From Ptychodera flava (taxonomy: Eukaryota; Hemichordata; Enteropneusta; Ptychoderidae), in contig NC_091932.1 in assembly GCF_041260155.1 (NCBI RefSeq), forward strand, positions 6,409,501-6,473,500: 64,000 nucleotides of DNA. The letters are read 5' to 3'. The notes beneath the pieces are model-generated. The model searched no databases, was not told the origin of the DNA, and was given only the letters and a program-made list of their open reading frames with translations. Numbering within the stretch: the first letter of the stretch is position 1; the number at the start of each line of letters is the position of its first letter. The translations under genes and the position numbers were made by a program. Shown in pieces: positions 11,721 to 24,631 of this stretch.

Positions 11721-13979
11721 ATCAGATGAAGGCTAAAGTCCATGGCACTAGACTCCGTTCACAAATAACGATTGGGGGAGGGGCTGGAGGAATCGCGATT
11801 GAAATCTTACTTTTTTAAGATCCTCCTCAATACCCTCAAAAATTTCAAATCCCCGCTCTATATAATCAAAATGTTTCAAGTCCCCCTCTAATATCTCAAG
11901 TCCGCACATCAGTAAGGGATGTGCGCGCCGAAAAAATACACATGTATTGAGCAGTTCTGCTCGCAGATGTTCTACACTACCTGTTATTAGCAGAAAGAGT
12001 TAAGTTTTGTAAGATACATTTATAACGATCATTGGAAGTTATTTGTTCATTTAAAGTGTACGATTTCGTTGCATCGAAAATGTTTAACTTACACTGTGCC
12101 ATCCTCAGGCTTTGGCTAATCACGAATTCGATAAAATTTGTTTTTAATTTCAATTCATACATATTTTAATCGCAAACAATCTGAAAAGTATCTTGATTAC
12201 ACCTTGTTGGAACTTTCTAGGTCTTCGGTCATCTTGAGCGTTCATAGTACCATGTCAAGCGATACTATAATTTCCAAATCAAAAGAATACAGAACATTGA
12301 CCGGTGTCGTAACTGGAAGTCAGTAAAATCAAGATTGTAAATGCTATTTACACAGGCAAGATCAAGCAGACAACACTTTTTATTTCTAAACTTTTATTTT
12401 TCTTGATTTTACTTTTAAATGGAGTCCTGAGAAAATGACTCAGTATTATCATGAAAAAGAAATAGTTGACAAGTTTTGCGATTAAATCTACTGAATCACT
12501 CTAGCAACCTTTAAAACCAAACAAAATGTCCTTCAGGAACTGGAACATTTCGTTAGTATCATAATATTTTGGATTTATTTTGTTCAAACAGGAATGTACA
12601 GTTCTTCAAATGAAGACAACAAAGTAGGCAAAATGCAACAATTACTGAAGAGATTTTTACAAATATTTTGAAAAGAAAGTAACATTCTAAAACTGATCGG
12701 AAAAAAAAAACAATTGTCAGCGATCATGTGTATCAAGCTCGATCCACCTAGTGGTGGCGCCCTGTTCAAATTTCGCCAGCAGTGAAAGAATTTTGCTAAA
12801 AGTCAGAAAATTGTCCAACACGTTCATGCAAACACGTTAACTCCCTTGGATTAAGTAATGTTCCAATTTTATGGTTTACAACACGTGTTCATTCAACATT
12901 ATCATAATATCGTCCAGACCACCTTATTTTATTCATTACTCATTTGGATTGTGTATCTTTGCATTCTTTTCAATTGAAATTCAATTTATATTAAAATTGA
13001 AACTGAGATCTAACAGCTATGGCTATTAAACTCACCAACTGAAGCAAAGCCTGTAGTTGACGATCAAAGTAATGCAGTATTTCAAGTAGTGGCTAAATAT
13101 GAGAAAATGATTTTTTAACATACTGAAGAGGATTCTTCACTTCCTCTGTGTAAGGTTTCGATTCCCAAATTCCCTTATTTTGACGTGCAATGCATACAAA
13201 TTCTGGCCTACACAAATTAATAGCATGCGTATTACAGGTGGATGAAATCGATATTTTGGTACAAGACAGATTTACCGAACCCAACACGAACGATGCGGTA
13301 AACTTTCATATTCCGCTTCATATTTCAGCAAATACTTTGACCAGATTAGAAACCATCTCCAGGTCATATATCCCGATATTTTTTCTGTCACCTAAGTAAT
13401 TAATCGATCGTCGAGCTGAACAAATTTTGTGTCATTTTAATAAGTTTCGCAAGAAAATTTGATGCATATATACACGGCACAAAATTAGAGTATAGTATCA
13501 TTGCTAAATTAAAAGTAAATGTGTGGAGATAGAATGGTCAGGTGATGTACACTGTTTTCATGGCCGGATAAGTCGGGAGTTTCTGTTTGAAGGTATATTT
13601 GGTATTTCGCCAAGGATGGTGCAAGTTAATACAAAGGTTTATTCTGTTTACAAGCTAGTACTATCAAAGGGAACAGTACCAAACCCTCTGTCATCCCCTC
13701 GTTCCCAATTCAGCTGTATAATATTTTTCACCATAGAGTGGCACGCCCTCATCGTCCATTCAGACAAATGTATCTACAGGGGGTACGGTTCGACAAGGCC
13801 CTCGCATAGCCATCGAATATCTAAGTGACATTCTAATGGAGTACACCAATGAAATGACATAAATATGAGCGTGAAAATGTTGAGGTTTTAAAACAAGACA
13901 AAAAGCAATATTTACAGATAGTACGGTGCTTCAGGATGCCAATTAAGGGCACGGTCCCAACTGATAAAAGTGATCGAAT
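11721..13979. other. Intergenic stretch, no gene recognised
   Basis: About 11770-11930 is a low-complexity stretch of repeated phrases (CCCCTC, TTTCAAATCCCC, CAAGTCC) like the margins of the TIR element at 47690-49022. It is probably decayed repeat DNA. The rest shows no credible gene; its right end is the 3' flank of the next sulfotransferase. Confidence 0.5.
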
Positions 13980-15134
13980 TTAGTTCCATGATGACTCAGT
14001 ATTCTCAGGTAGAGATGTGATTGTACTGAAATCTTTGTCCGTTAACTGTGTGCCCTTGGTGATAAGACGATACCCAAACATTCGGAAAATTCTCTCCGGA
14101 CATACATCTTGTGCTCTTTTTATGATCTCAGGTCCTGTTTTATATCTCCATGATTCTGGACTTTGGCTTTTCTTCTTGGACATTTCTCGGATTTTTTGTT
14201 TTACCGTGTCCGTCATGGCCAACCCTACGAATTCGTACAGTTCTTCAACCACTTGGCTAGGGTTACTTACCAGATCCTCAAAGCGTACGAGGCGGTAGTT
14301 TCTTTTCAACCAGTCTGGCCCATACTTCACAGACAGATAATTAGTTTCCAGCCAAACACAGTAGTTTTTCACAATGTCGTCGATTTTTTCGAGCTCAGCG
14401 TCTCGGTCGACGTTTTTCTTTCGTTTTGCGTAGATCTGGAGTCGTGTGCGCGACGAAGACATTCCTCGCGGGTCTCGTACCATTTGAATGACCTTAACAT
14501 TGTGTTCTTTCAAAACAGGAGCGGCCATTATCAAATTGTTCAGTCTCACGTTCTTGATAAGTTTATGTTTGCGATATTTGCAAACGTTTGTAATGCCGCG
14601 CTCGTTAACTTTAGTCAGGAACTCGGTTCTCGTCAGCTGACGCATCCAAGATACCTCATTCATACTGTTAATAAAGTATTCATTTCCCGTGAAATTGCAG
14701 GAATAAACGCCGTCGATGAATTGGGTGAGCTCGACCCTCATGTCCTCCAGGAACATCCACGAATCATCCCAGATATCTCTCCGAAACCTATTCAAAATGA
14801 ACCCCGGTTCGTAAACGTAAAAAACTTCAGGATTCACGTTCAAGCAGTCGGCCATTAAACTCGAACCAGTCCGCATGCGCGCGTGAACCATGATATTTAT
14901 GCCGGTCGAGGTTGAGGCATTGTAATCGTCATTCGACATAAAGCCGCTGAGGAGGTCGGCACTTCTTTCTTCGTTCATTGTGTACCCGCCTTCTATGCAC
15001 ACTTCTCGAACGTTTCTGGAACTCCATTTGAGAAAACCGAGGTTCACCATAAATACAATGGCAATGAAGGACAGGGTGCTGACTAGTGATATAATTCTTC
15101 TGGTCGGCCACATCTCACTGATACGACGAAGCAT
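13980..15134 (-). CDS. CHST1-like: Carbohydrate 6-O-sulfotransferase (CHST1/CHST3-like), paralogue 2
   Basis: A complete 384-aa single-exon frame. Signal anchor at about residues 13-35, an acidic stem, 5'-phosphosulfate loop RMRTGS at 86-91, and 3'-phosphate motif MVRDPRGMSSSR at 218-229. Then come YCVWLETNYLSV and RLVRFEDLVSNP, the blocks shared by all four paralogues here. Cys146 in the CNFTG block and Cys185 in NVCKYRKH are conserved with its neighbours. The upstream sequence TTTTTCCCTTGTTTTGCAG (about 15157-15175) is an excellent splice acceptor, 22 nt before the ATG, so an intron in the 5' UTR is very likely. The first ATG after that acceptor is ATGTGA, a start-stop uORF. Acceptor sugar unknown. 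Confidence 0.9.
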   Translation of the reverse strand: MLRRISEMWPTRRIISLVSTLSFIAIVFMVNLGFLKWSSRNVREVCIEGGYTMNEERSADLLSGFMSNDDYNASTSTGINIMVHARMRTGSSLMADCLNVNPEVFYVYEPGFILNRFRRDIWDDSWMFLEDMRVELTQFIDGVYSCNFTGNEYFINSMNEVSWMRQLTRTEFLTKVNERGITNVCKYRKHKLIKNVRLNNLIMAAPVLKEHNVKVIQMVRDPRGMSSSRTRLQIYAKRKKNVDRDAELEKIDDIVKNYCVWLETNYLSVKYGPDWLKRNYRLVRFEDLVSNPSQVVEELYEFVGLAMTDTVKQKIREMSKKKSQSPESWRYKTGPEIIKRAQDVCPERIFRMFGYRLITKGTQLTDKDFSTITSLPENTESSWN

Positions 15135-16077
15135 GGTTTAGCTGTTCTTTTCACATCTGCAAAACAAGGGAAAAATCACGTTGTATTAAAAATATCAGGA
15201 TTGAAATTAACAATGAAGTATGTGAAACTGGAAGAGTACTATTAAATTTAGATGTTATCTGTATATTTTTACTAATAATTTTACCAAAAAATATATGGTT
15301 TCGAGTTCATTGGTATACAGGAATAGTAAGCTAAAGTCCGCGATCTACAATCCGGATGAATTCAGATAGAGATTGGTATAACATGTAATGAGTGTCGGTT
15401 GTGTTCACTAGGGTACACCAATACTTAAAACACAGATCATATTAGGAACCGCCTCTCGTGTCATCATTTATTGCGCACTAACTTTTTACCATACTTGAAC
15501 ACACTTACGAGGGATCAAGGGAATTTTTCCTTTTAAAAGTATTTGCATTGCCTTGTATGTAATATACAAAAACATAAAAATGCAGTATTCACCCTTCTTT
15601 GTAATCTAATAGCACAATGAACACATGTAAAACTCCAGATGAGACGACTCTATGCTGATTATAGGCTACACTTCATTTTACAGGATGGGTTGAACAAATG
15701 GTTCTACTCCGGAATAAAAAGGACGCGATGCGTTCTACAGACTCAGTACGCCCAAATAATCACGTGATGCCGGTACAAACAAACCCACATGTGTTTGAAC
15801 GCGTATGGAAATACACGTACGTCTATGCGCGTTTGCGCACATGGCTTTGTTTGTACCGCGGTCGATTCGAATTCCGGGTTTGAACTATTGTCATAATGAC
15901 AGTTGCATTAATTTTCAAACGTTGTCAGCTGAATTATCTTACACTTTGACAATACACACTAGGTTAGTATAATATAATTGGTGGATAAAATGTTGTTTTG
16001 GGTATTTTGCAACACTGATAATGCCTATCAGAAGTTACATTGCTAAACTTCCAAGTGTGTCGACTAATTTTTCACAA
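15135..16077. other. Upstream region of sulfotransferase paralogue 2
   Basis: Begins with the 5' UTR and the splice acceptor for 13980-15134. The rest should be its 5' intron and promoter. No exon or element could be identified. Confidence 0.5.
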
Positions 16078-16251
16078 TAGTGGAGAAATTTAAAAGACGC
16101 ACATATGGGAGGCTACTTGGATTAGTGTTCGCTGTGTGTCTTTTGCCTACCGCTTTTCTGTATGCATTTACACAAAGTACGGAGAGAAAGTATAATAGCG
16201 GGCTCTCCATGATGGTGACACCAGTTGACATGAGGTCAATCAGAGCTTTTT
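16078..16251 (+). pseudogene. Possible orphan N-terminus of a type II membrane protein
   Basis: An open stretch of about 57 codons has no ATG start (an ATA precedes it) and ends at TGA. It translates to a basic head (KFKRRTYGR), a hydrophobic run of about 20 residues (LLGLVFAVCLLPTAFLYAF) and a polar tail. This is the layout of the sulfotransferase N-termini on either side. No catalytic motif follows. It may be a decayed fifth sulfotransferase, or chance. Weak call. Confidence 0.25.
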
Positions 16252-18579
16252 GATGACGTATGTACGACAGAGAACAGAGACAGATTGGAATGACCTCTGA
16301 ACCTAACGATCAACTGATTGATCGCTGAGATTTACCTCCTACAAATCTAAATCCCCTTAGTTAATTTCTAAAACACGAAGAAGAGAGAAAAATGATGTTT
16401 ATTGGAAGATATGATACAAGTATGTAGTTGTGTGTGATTTTGTGCCTCCTTTCTGAATGAGATTTCAGTCTAGCTCAAAATTACAAAAGAGACCGATGAG
16501 GTTTTGTCAAATGAACAAAAATAATAAGAAATGAACATAAGTAATCACAAATGAAAAAAAATCATTACAATCTGTTCTTTTTTGTTTGATGTCAGCTGTC
16601 TAATAGTTCTAATACTCAATTTCATGTCGCCTTTACAGTCTTCAAATCTGACAGCGTTTGATATTACTGATGCATAATCGTTTGTGACGGATCTAGAATC
16701 GATCAAAAAGTCATTGAATCTAGGTAATGTTTCATATAGGAAAAGGTATCTAATGTAAATAAATTCACATATAATTGTGTTTATATCAAAATATAATGCA
16801 ATCTGGTGACATCAAGGTGCGTTTGTTATTTTCCCTGTACCTATTGGCTACATTCTGGATGGGGTTGATCAATTTCTAATATCAAAACAATTCAATATAG
16901 TCTCATTGGCCGGATGAAACTCCTTACTCTAATCTGATTTTATTGAAAGGAGGCAACTCCAATAAACATTTATGGATGCGAAGACTTCCAGCTTGGTTTC
17001 AACAAATGTGTCTGACGTAATTTTAAATTAGACATTCGATGATATAACATAACAATTTGAATGAAATGTCGATCAAATTTGTTGACCTAGTTGTTGTTGT
17101 AATTTTCCTTGTATGTCTCATTTGCAGGAAGCCTTACCTCAAGATGTAACGGAGCCAGAGAATTTTCTGTTGTGTCTACACCGCGTCTTCAAGAGTAGGT
17201 CCGTATTGGTACAATTCTATTCGAGTTCTGCTCACAACGCCATGTCAGACATTTCTCAATAATGGAGGGCGTGGCATTGCGTGCTGTTGTAAAGTGTCTC
17301 ATTTAGCAACAGCTTGTCCCTCGATCGAGCCAAAAATTAATGGTTTCAAGCCAATGATGTAATGTCCTTAGGCTGTGAGCCAAATATTAGCAACTCAGGA
17401 TTGATCTCGACATCCCAGAAAGACAATTTTAACTTTTAAGTTATCAACTCAATAAAACCAATCAACGTATGATGTATGCACAGAATAATTAAAATAGTTT
17501 TTGCCACGTCATTTGTTTGTGTGGAAATTTATGCAGTGTAACAGTTGGCGAGAGATTATAGAAACTGCTTTCCACCTATATATCAGACTGTAAATCTATA
17601 GTTTTCATAAAACGCCCTTCACGATAAAAGGATTAAACATGGATTGTAAGGTCTGGAATACAATATTTTACCTCCAGGAAAAAAGTATGTTTCCATATGA
17701 GAATAAGCAATTTAAGCTCGATCATTTGTTTCAAATATTATACTCATACACAATTACCATAGCAGTTATAGCTCATAAGGTGACACACTTTTGTTGCTTG
17801 GGTCAAAGGTTATTCCAAGTTCTCGCCACAGTGAGTACAGACTCATTTTCATTCAGTCAATCGTGGTACCAGTATGTCACATACATCAACAGAATGCCAA
17901 TGAGAAGGAAGATTGAACAGGATTTCTTGAGACAAATTCAAAAACGTGTCTTTGTCGTCGTGCAAGACATACTTTTCGGCAAAATTTTTTTGCAGTTTAT
18001 TCAATTATACTGTTTTACAGCATGTTGTAGTTTATTTTGCACTTATTTTCCCACGCAACGAAGGAATGCCCGCATTCATGATTTTTTCCGATAAGTACGG
18101 TTCCATAATTTCATAAAGAGGAAAGTCACTCGTAACATAGGATGTCCAGGCCACCAAATGTAAACCAACTGAACCTTGACTTGCATTGGCCATACAGAAG
18201 TGTTCTCTTCGCGGACATTCGTGTCAGTCGGTGTGATATTTTCACAGAAAAAATATTATTTACTCTCGTGGCTGTGACGAGGGGAGTACCTTGACAAAGC
18301 CAAAGCGAATAAAGAATTCTGTACAACCCGGACCATCTGCCGCCGGCTTAACCAGAGTGTAATGTGTACTATAGGTGATATAGGCATTAAAACAAGAGAT
18401 TTGCATTTCTCTTCTTTGCCTGCCTGAATTTTTGTGCGCTCAAATTTCACCGAATTCATTGGATAAAACGACATTTTATCGATGACGGAGACACCCCTGA
18501 TATAGTGTGCCGGATAGGAGTACAACGATAGCTGTCTTAAGGACAGACTTTAATTATCAGTATTGGATAAGGATTCAGT
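16252..18579. other. Intergenic stretch between divergent sulfotransferases
   Basis: No convincing gene. A 151-codon frame at 17639-18094 has no recognisable motif and lies in AT-rich DNA. The last part is the 5' flank of the plus-strand sulfotransferase; TTTAATTATCAG at about 18549-18560 could be an acceptor for a 5' UTR exon. Confidence 0.5.
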
Positions 18580-19709
18580 ATGCAGTTTCGAAAGCGAATT
18601 ATCCTGTTCACAATTGCTTCGGTTGTACTGTTTATGCTGATCTATGTGAACTCTGACCACAGTGAACTTAATGGCAGCCATGCAGAGTCTTTCTATCGTC
18701 CGAGGGAAGCTAAGCACAGAGAAACGACAACTGTTGGATACTACCAGCCTAGGAATGAAACCTCACAGATAAAGGAAGACATTTCCGATCGTACCGATCA
18801 GAGGATTAAAGTACTAATCCACGCAAGGATGAGAACTGGTTCAAGTTTGACGGCCCGCTATCTCGGTAGGCATCCTGGTTTTTTCTATGCGTACGAGCCT
18901 GGATGGATGTTGGCGCACAGATTGCCAGGGTTACGACCAATTGATGATACTTATAACTCTCTTGAATATTTGCGTCCGTACCTGATTTCTCTGCTGTATG
19001 GAATATTCCACTGCAATTTTGACAATCACGGGTACTTTATTCAGTATCTGAACAAAATCTCCTTCTTCCGTTCATATACTGGCCTTCCTTTGAAATTACC
19101 TATCAGCAAAGAAAACATTACGGAATTCTGTAATTCAAAGCAGCACACGTTAGTCAAAACCGTTCGCCTGAACAATATTTTCTCCTTGGCTCGAATACTG
19201 CTGAAGGATGACGTCAAAGTTATCCACCTCGTACGCGATCCTCGGGGAACGGCTCTATCAAGGGAACAATTCAGCGTCTTGATAAAGCAAAATCTCTCAC
19301 CAGAGATGGAATTTTTCATCCTATTCTAGAACACAATGTAAAGGAATATTGTGTTTGGATGGAATCCAACTATAATGTCGTAAAAAATGGTCCAGATTGG
19401 TTGAAGAAGAATTACCTTTTATTGCGGTACGAGGACATAGCAGACTATCCATGGTTGTTCGTCCCCAAAATGTACAAATTTCTCGGTTTACCTATGCCAT
19501 ACAATATCGTTCAGTCAATAGAGAAGGAAATTTTAAAAAGACCAAGAAATGGACAAGCCTGGAGAAGAAAGCTGACCTTTGATCAGGTGAAAAAGGTACA
19601 GGAATTGTGCTCAGAACGAGTATTTAAATCATTTGGATACACCATGGTAACGAGCGAAAGCCAGTTACTCGGCAACACCAGCCTAGTCATCGATATGGCT
19701 AAGCTGTGA
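18580..19709 (+). pseudogene. CHST1-like: Carbohydrate 6-O-sulfotransferase paralogue 3, one-base frameshift
   Basis: The first 231 or so codons give a clean sulfotransferase: signal anchor at about residues 5-23, RMRTGS at 83-88, HLVRDPRGTALSR at 216-228. The frame is then lost. The family reading resumes one base out of register and continues to the stop at 19707-19709, with YCVWMESNY, LLLRYEDIADYP, GQAWRRKL and FGYTMV. The best fit is a one-base deletion near 19270: in the second frame the residues QRLDKAKSLTRDG line up with the linker of the other paralogues. Apart from this one change both halves look fully conserved, so it is a very young pseudogene, an allele, or an assembly error. As written, the product would lose its C-terminal third. 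A polyadenylation signal follows at 19754. Confidence 0.85.
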
Positions 19710-19753
19710 TACAGCTGTCACGTGTTTAAGCCAGGACACATATTTAAATTTGA

Positions 19754-19759
19754 AATAAA
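19754..19759 (+). terminator. Polyadenylation signal AATAAA of sulfotransferase paralogue 3
   Basis: A canonical AATAAA lies 45 bp after the stop codon at 19709. It is in the right strand and place to end this transcript. Confidence 0.65.
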
Positions 19760-19775
19760 CACAGCATTGTAGGCC

Positions 19776-22700
19776 ATAGGTAACAGCTGTTCTCTTGACT
19801 TGAAACACGACGAACTTTCTGGAGCTTTCAGCCATTCAAGTGCGCTCAGCAAATTTCTTCATATTTATCAGCCCCTTTGTTACGTCTCGGACTATTTCTT
19901 TGCAGGCAGTGTGACTGAGCTATAGGGTCGGGGCTTCGTTGTTTTGCACTGGCTTGTTTTTTATCTATCTCAATTTCAATTGCTGCTAATGGTAATAAGA
20001 TTGAAGTAATAAAAGACATTATAACACGCCGGATGATCATTCCAAGTAGCGATGTGCCAGAACATGTCACATGACGGGATAATAGATATATCTAGTCCAT
20101 GCTGATTCGAAACAGGTGACGTCAGAGGGTATTTTGTGAACGACTTTATCCCAAGAGAAATGCAAATGGCTTGCGAAAGTGCCGGATCACGTGAGCATAC
20201 GCCTTGTGTCGCCTGCAACTTTGAAACAATGGCGGGTGATGACACCTAAAGATATCATTGATAACAAAGATTAAAATGCAACCAAGGACATTATGCGGTA
20301 TGTTAAGGACAATTTTGCTTCTTTTTGTGAAGAAATCGGCACTATTGCGGGCCCTACTGTTACCACTACTGAAAATCGCCCAGTAAACTTCTCAAAATGT
20401 GTTGTTGCAGTGACTACATACCTCAGCACATTCAAAGCAACAACATAGAACAATATGAGCATGTGGTGTGTTATAAAACACCTATAACAAATAACCTGGT
20501 CTCTATTCGGGCTGAAACGCCCGCTTATTACCTGTCTTACCCCTGGAGTTAATAAAGTGGCTCTATAGCCCACATGACAAGGTAATAGTATGTTCAGGTA
20601 GAATCCGCCTCTAGGACAGATATACGGACTCCAAAACTTTTACAATTCTTTTCTGGTGTACCACTTGTGGGGTTCATTTTAAAGCTCTTGGCGTAATAAA
20701 ACTTTTCACCGTCTTAGTTTTTCGGAGATCGAAAATTTTATTTTTCTCGATAGAATTAACATAGGGATGGCGGCCATTTTGAGTTTCAAATATCGGTTAA
20801 CTTTTTCTCTAGTCCCAAAATTATTCTTGATTTTGAAAGAGAATGATTACAATATTCCTTGAAGAAAATGTGAGCAAAAGTTTTAGTATTTCACTTTCGA
20901 GGCGCATACTACCTCAATACTAAACATCGTATTTGGCGTACATAAATACGTGGGAACGTAGGTCAAAATGACGTCAAACTGAAGGCAGAAGTACTGACTT
21001 GAGATTGCTGTGGCAACATCTCTATGGAGATATGCGAGGAGTAGCTACAAAGTAGCTGTTGTCGGCACACTTGAAGCGATAGCTGGCAAGCACACCACAA
21101 ATTCAGAAGACAAGATATCAAGATATTTTCAGCAGTAACAATACCGACTCGACATCAGTGCATTGACGAAATATTTCAGCAAAGACGGCGATGACAATCA
21201 CACGGCAAATGTCGGTGTAAGCCTTTACAGCTACTGATTCAGAATTGCTTTGTAACAAAGGTTAAAAGTGTTACCAATTGATGATATCATAGCTACAACT
21301 CCAGTACTGGTTGGTGTCCGCGCTGACGAACACCAGATGCTCCTGTGATTGTATGCAAATTAAAGTTATTTCACCGACACAAACCTGTAAGCATGTTATG
21401 TTGCTTAATACCGAATACTCCATGACAAATATAACGCAAGCATCACTCTTCAGAAGGCACTAAACGCGAAGAGAACGAAACATTCTAAAACAAAGAAATA
21501 CAGGACAAACCCTGACATATAATTTAGAATTTACATATTGGGAAAGGTCCCTTTTGAAAGAAAGAAAAAGAGCGGGGTTACTTACTACTTGGTGATACAT
21601 TTGTATCCCCACGGCCTCCGGCCTATCCCTCGACACATGGGATCTTTTCCCAACTATCTTGAGTATAAACTAATAGATTTTATGATTTGGCGCTGTTACG
21701 TCACGCAAAACTTTGAACAGAAAAACAATTACCCTTTCTAGATATTTTTATAATGCTGTCTCTTTAAATTCCATTTTTGTATGGAAGGTAAATACACCTA
21801 TCAGCTTTACATTGTCTCTTGATTTGACACGATTCCTGATCGCTCAGTCTACTGTCATACAAGTCAGTGCAACCAGTCAGACTTACCCGATTCATAGATT
21901 GCATTTGCTGTAAGCAAGATTCACCACTGTCACCGAAAGATTTTCCCATCTTCACCTCTATGAGGTCTTCCAAAAATATGCATCATTTTTGATGGTCTCA
22001 AAATTGCCATTGAAGTAGCAACAGTTTTCCTAGATAACTATTGATGAAGTTTCCTTGTTGATTAGAAGTCTCCGCGACGTCTAAAGCACGACTTCTGCAG
22101 TCGCCAAAGACTCATTTCTGAAATTCAAGTACTTTAAATTTTCATTGAAATAAAAGTTACTGTACACACTGTACCCAAAGTTCAATGAACTCAAAATTGT
22201 ATGGCCATTTTACTCAACTTGAAGACATTCAATATATTGTCAGTGTCCTCTATGTTAAGGTAGATTCAGTTGAGACCAGCATCATATTGAAACTTCACTG
22301 AGAGAAACAATACGTAATATGTTATTGATATATCCGTGTCATCGATACTGGTGAGTCTGCACAACTAAATGAATGTTTTGGATTGGTCCTGCAATGTTGT
22401 CATAATAGCAAAAAAAAACTGCATTACTACCATTACTGGGAATGGTACGATAAAGTTCCTGTAGTATAGAACTGATCCAGAACTATATATATAAGTTGAG
22501 CAGCTGCAGGTGATTACTGTCATATCGCTTATCAGACAATTTACAAAATCCTTTGATTAAAGAGCATATCATGGTGTCTAAGAAGAAGAATATTCCTGGT
22601 AGATGAGCTACAGGAATTTTGATCGGTATTATTTATTTTCACGGCGCCATTTGCGGGTAGAATATTAATCATCTTAATTTAGCAGTCTGCAGTGGATCAT

Positions 22701-24151
22701 GCGGAGCTTCCCCCTTCGCATTAATTTCAACGAAATCTGTATGGTTTCTATAAATATGTTTTAAAGCTACGGTAGGTATGTCTATGTTTATTTTCATTTT
22801 CGAAGGCACCTTGAAGGGTATTCAGAACAATACGTGTTTTAATATAACATGGAGTATAATGCGATGTAACAAAAAAGCATTCTTTCGATCCGTGAGTGGC
22901 TTTATTTTACATCTGCAACTTCTCTTGGATGAGCTTCAGTCTGCTGGACTTCTTATCATGGCATGTTAGAGTAAAAACAAATTGATCGAGATTTATGGCC
23001 AGAAAAATCAAGATAAGACCTTAAGTTAAGTTACTTTATGTATTATTTACTGCAGACAACATAGTTTTTCCGTCGCTACGATTATTCACAAAACAAGCAG
23101 GAATACATGATAATATATATTCAGAGACTCATACATGTACAGCGACTATTTGTAAAATGCTTGAAATTGCTTATTGTTGCAATTGACAACAATTACAAAT
23201 TTTATATCATATGATATACAACATTGATAAGTGGACTTAAGTGAAGTATAAATCAATTTTCTGGACAGCTGCGTTCCGTCAGTGCAATAAGTTCGTCAAT
23301 ACGATGCATCGCAACATCTGCTACATATATACCTGTAGCATGTTCTGAATAATATTCGCAGAATGTTCTATGATATTCGAAGCATGTTCTGTAATATTCG
23401 CACCTATTCTATAATATTTGCTACATAATATTCGTAGCACATTCTATAATATTCACTTCACGTTATAATTGCTGTATATTTACATCGGGTATGGATCATG
23501 ACGCCAAGCTTTTTATAAGCAAACAAGGCAGTATTTTGGACTGACCTGCAGCACGTCGTCGGAAGCTGTTGAGAAAGTTATATATATTGGTCTGACAATA
23601 CCACATAAAAATGATCGAGGCCCAATAACAGACTCCAACCCACCAGTGTTTTCCTATTAACACGATACTACGTAACTTTTTACGGGTTTATCACTAGTAT
23701 TTTGTATGTCGACATCAAATTCTCATTCTGCTCGCCCCAACCAACTGTTCAGCGTGTCAAAACACTGTATCCGAGTAAAGTGCGTTGTTGTTGTTGTCGA
23801 CATTTGAATTCTAGTCCGGACTGGAATTCACTGGTAAACAATAACAATGCAGTTTACACATGTACAAACTGGTCTGATAACTTGAATTGTGAATTTCAAC
23901 ACGATTTAGGGAAGACAAGAAACTTTAGTGGACATAAAGAAGTGAAAAAGATCATTAAAAGTCCAACTGCCCTTTTAAATTAAATTTTTAAAAAAGTTAG
24001 GGTATGAAATACTGAACGATTTTAAATCGTACAAGATGTCGACGAGTGTTCGCAGTAAACTCATTAAACTGCATGTTCCTTACTGCGCAAGCTTGGCAAA
24101 ACCTCTCTGAGAACAAAGTTAATAGTTGTCAAACAAAAAGTACGAGTTTAA
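19776..24151. other. Intergenic stretch with repeats, no gene recognised
   Basis: A 51-codon frame at 20293-20448 (plus) has gene-like composition but no recognised family. About 20590-20950 has the look of a dispersed repeat (phrases such as GGATGGCGGCCATTTTGAG) but no second copy is in the window. A minisatellite lies at 23336-23459. The rest is plain AT-rich DNA. Confidence 0.5.
23336..23459. repeat. Short-unit minisatellite (GCATGTTCTGTAATATTC type)
   Basis: About five to six degenerate copies of a unit of roughly 21-24 bp, each with a TTCT...AATATTCGC core. Confidence 0.75.
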
Positions 24152-24631
24152 AGCCACAATAGCTGCGAATGTGTAATAAACTGATCTCAAAATATCCTCA
24201 GTCTCCTAAAAGTTTTCTTTGAATGAGACCCATTAAACACTGAAAAAGTGTATAAAAGTGTCGAAAGTAGCATGTAAGTTCCAACGTTTTAACATCACTT
24301 TAAATTTCCTACCATTTTCAAAAGCTATTCATAATAATATGAGAGAGAGAAAAAAAGATTACAACTAAACAAATGTTGCCATCGTGTGTTGTGCATTCAA
24401 GTAAATGGCATCATCCTTCTTTGTTTTATAATAATGATATGTGCAGATATTACTGCACATTTGTACTTTTCCGTGGGCGCCATTTTATGAGTGCGGTATT
24501 CAAACGTGTAGGCATGGTCAAAATCGGCCAGCAGTAATACTTCTGTGTACATTTCCTTCAAGTAGCACATTTACACGAACCAACTTTGGTTTGAAAATAA
24601 AAATCATGAAAATATTGCATAAAATTAGCAG
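24152..24631 (+). mobile_element. TTAA-class dispersed repeat, copy A (3' end missing)
   Basis: Starts after TTAA (24148-24151) with AGCCACAATAGC and runs collinear with 57847-58335, sharing blocks such as CATTCAAGTAAATGGCATCAT and CACGAACCAACTTTGGTTTG (cut to 20 bases). Similarity ends near 24631, before the terminal repeat found in the other copy. No coding sequence. Confidence 0.85.

Noticed and set aside
14163-14858. 231-aa plus-strand frame
   Set aside because: It is antisense to the conserved part of sulfotransferase paralogue 2.
17639-18094. 151-aa plus-strand frame
   Set aside because: No recognisable motif, AT-rich codons and no splice context; length alone is not enough.
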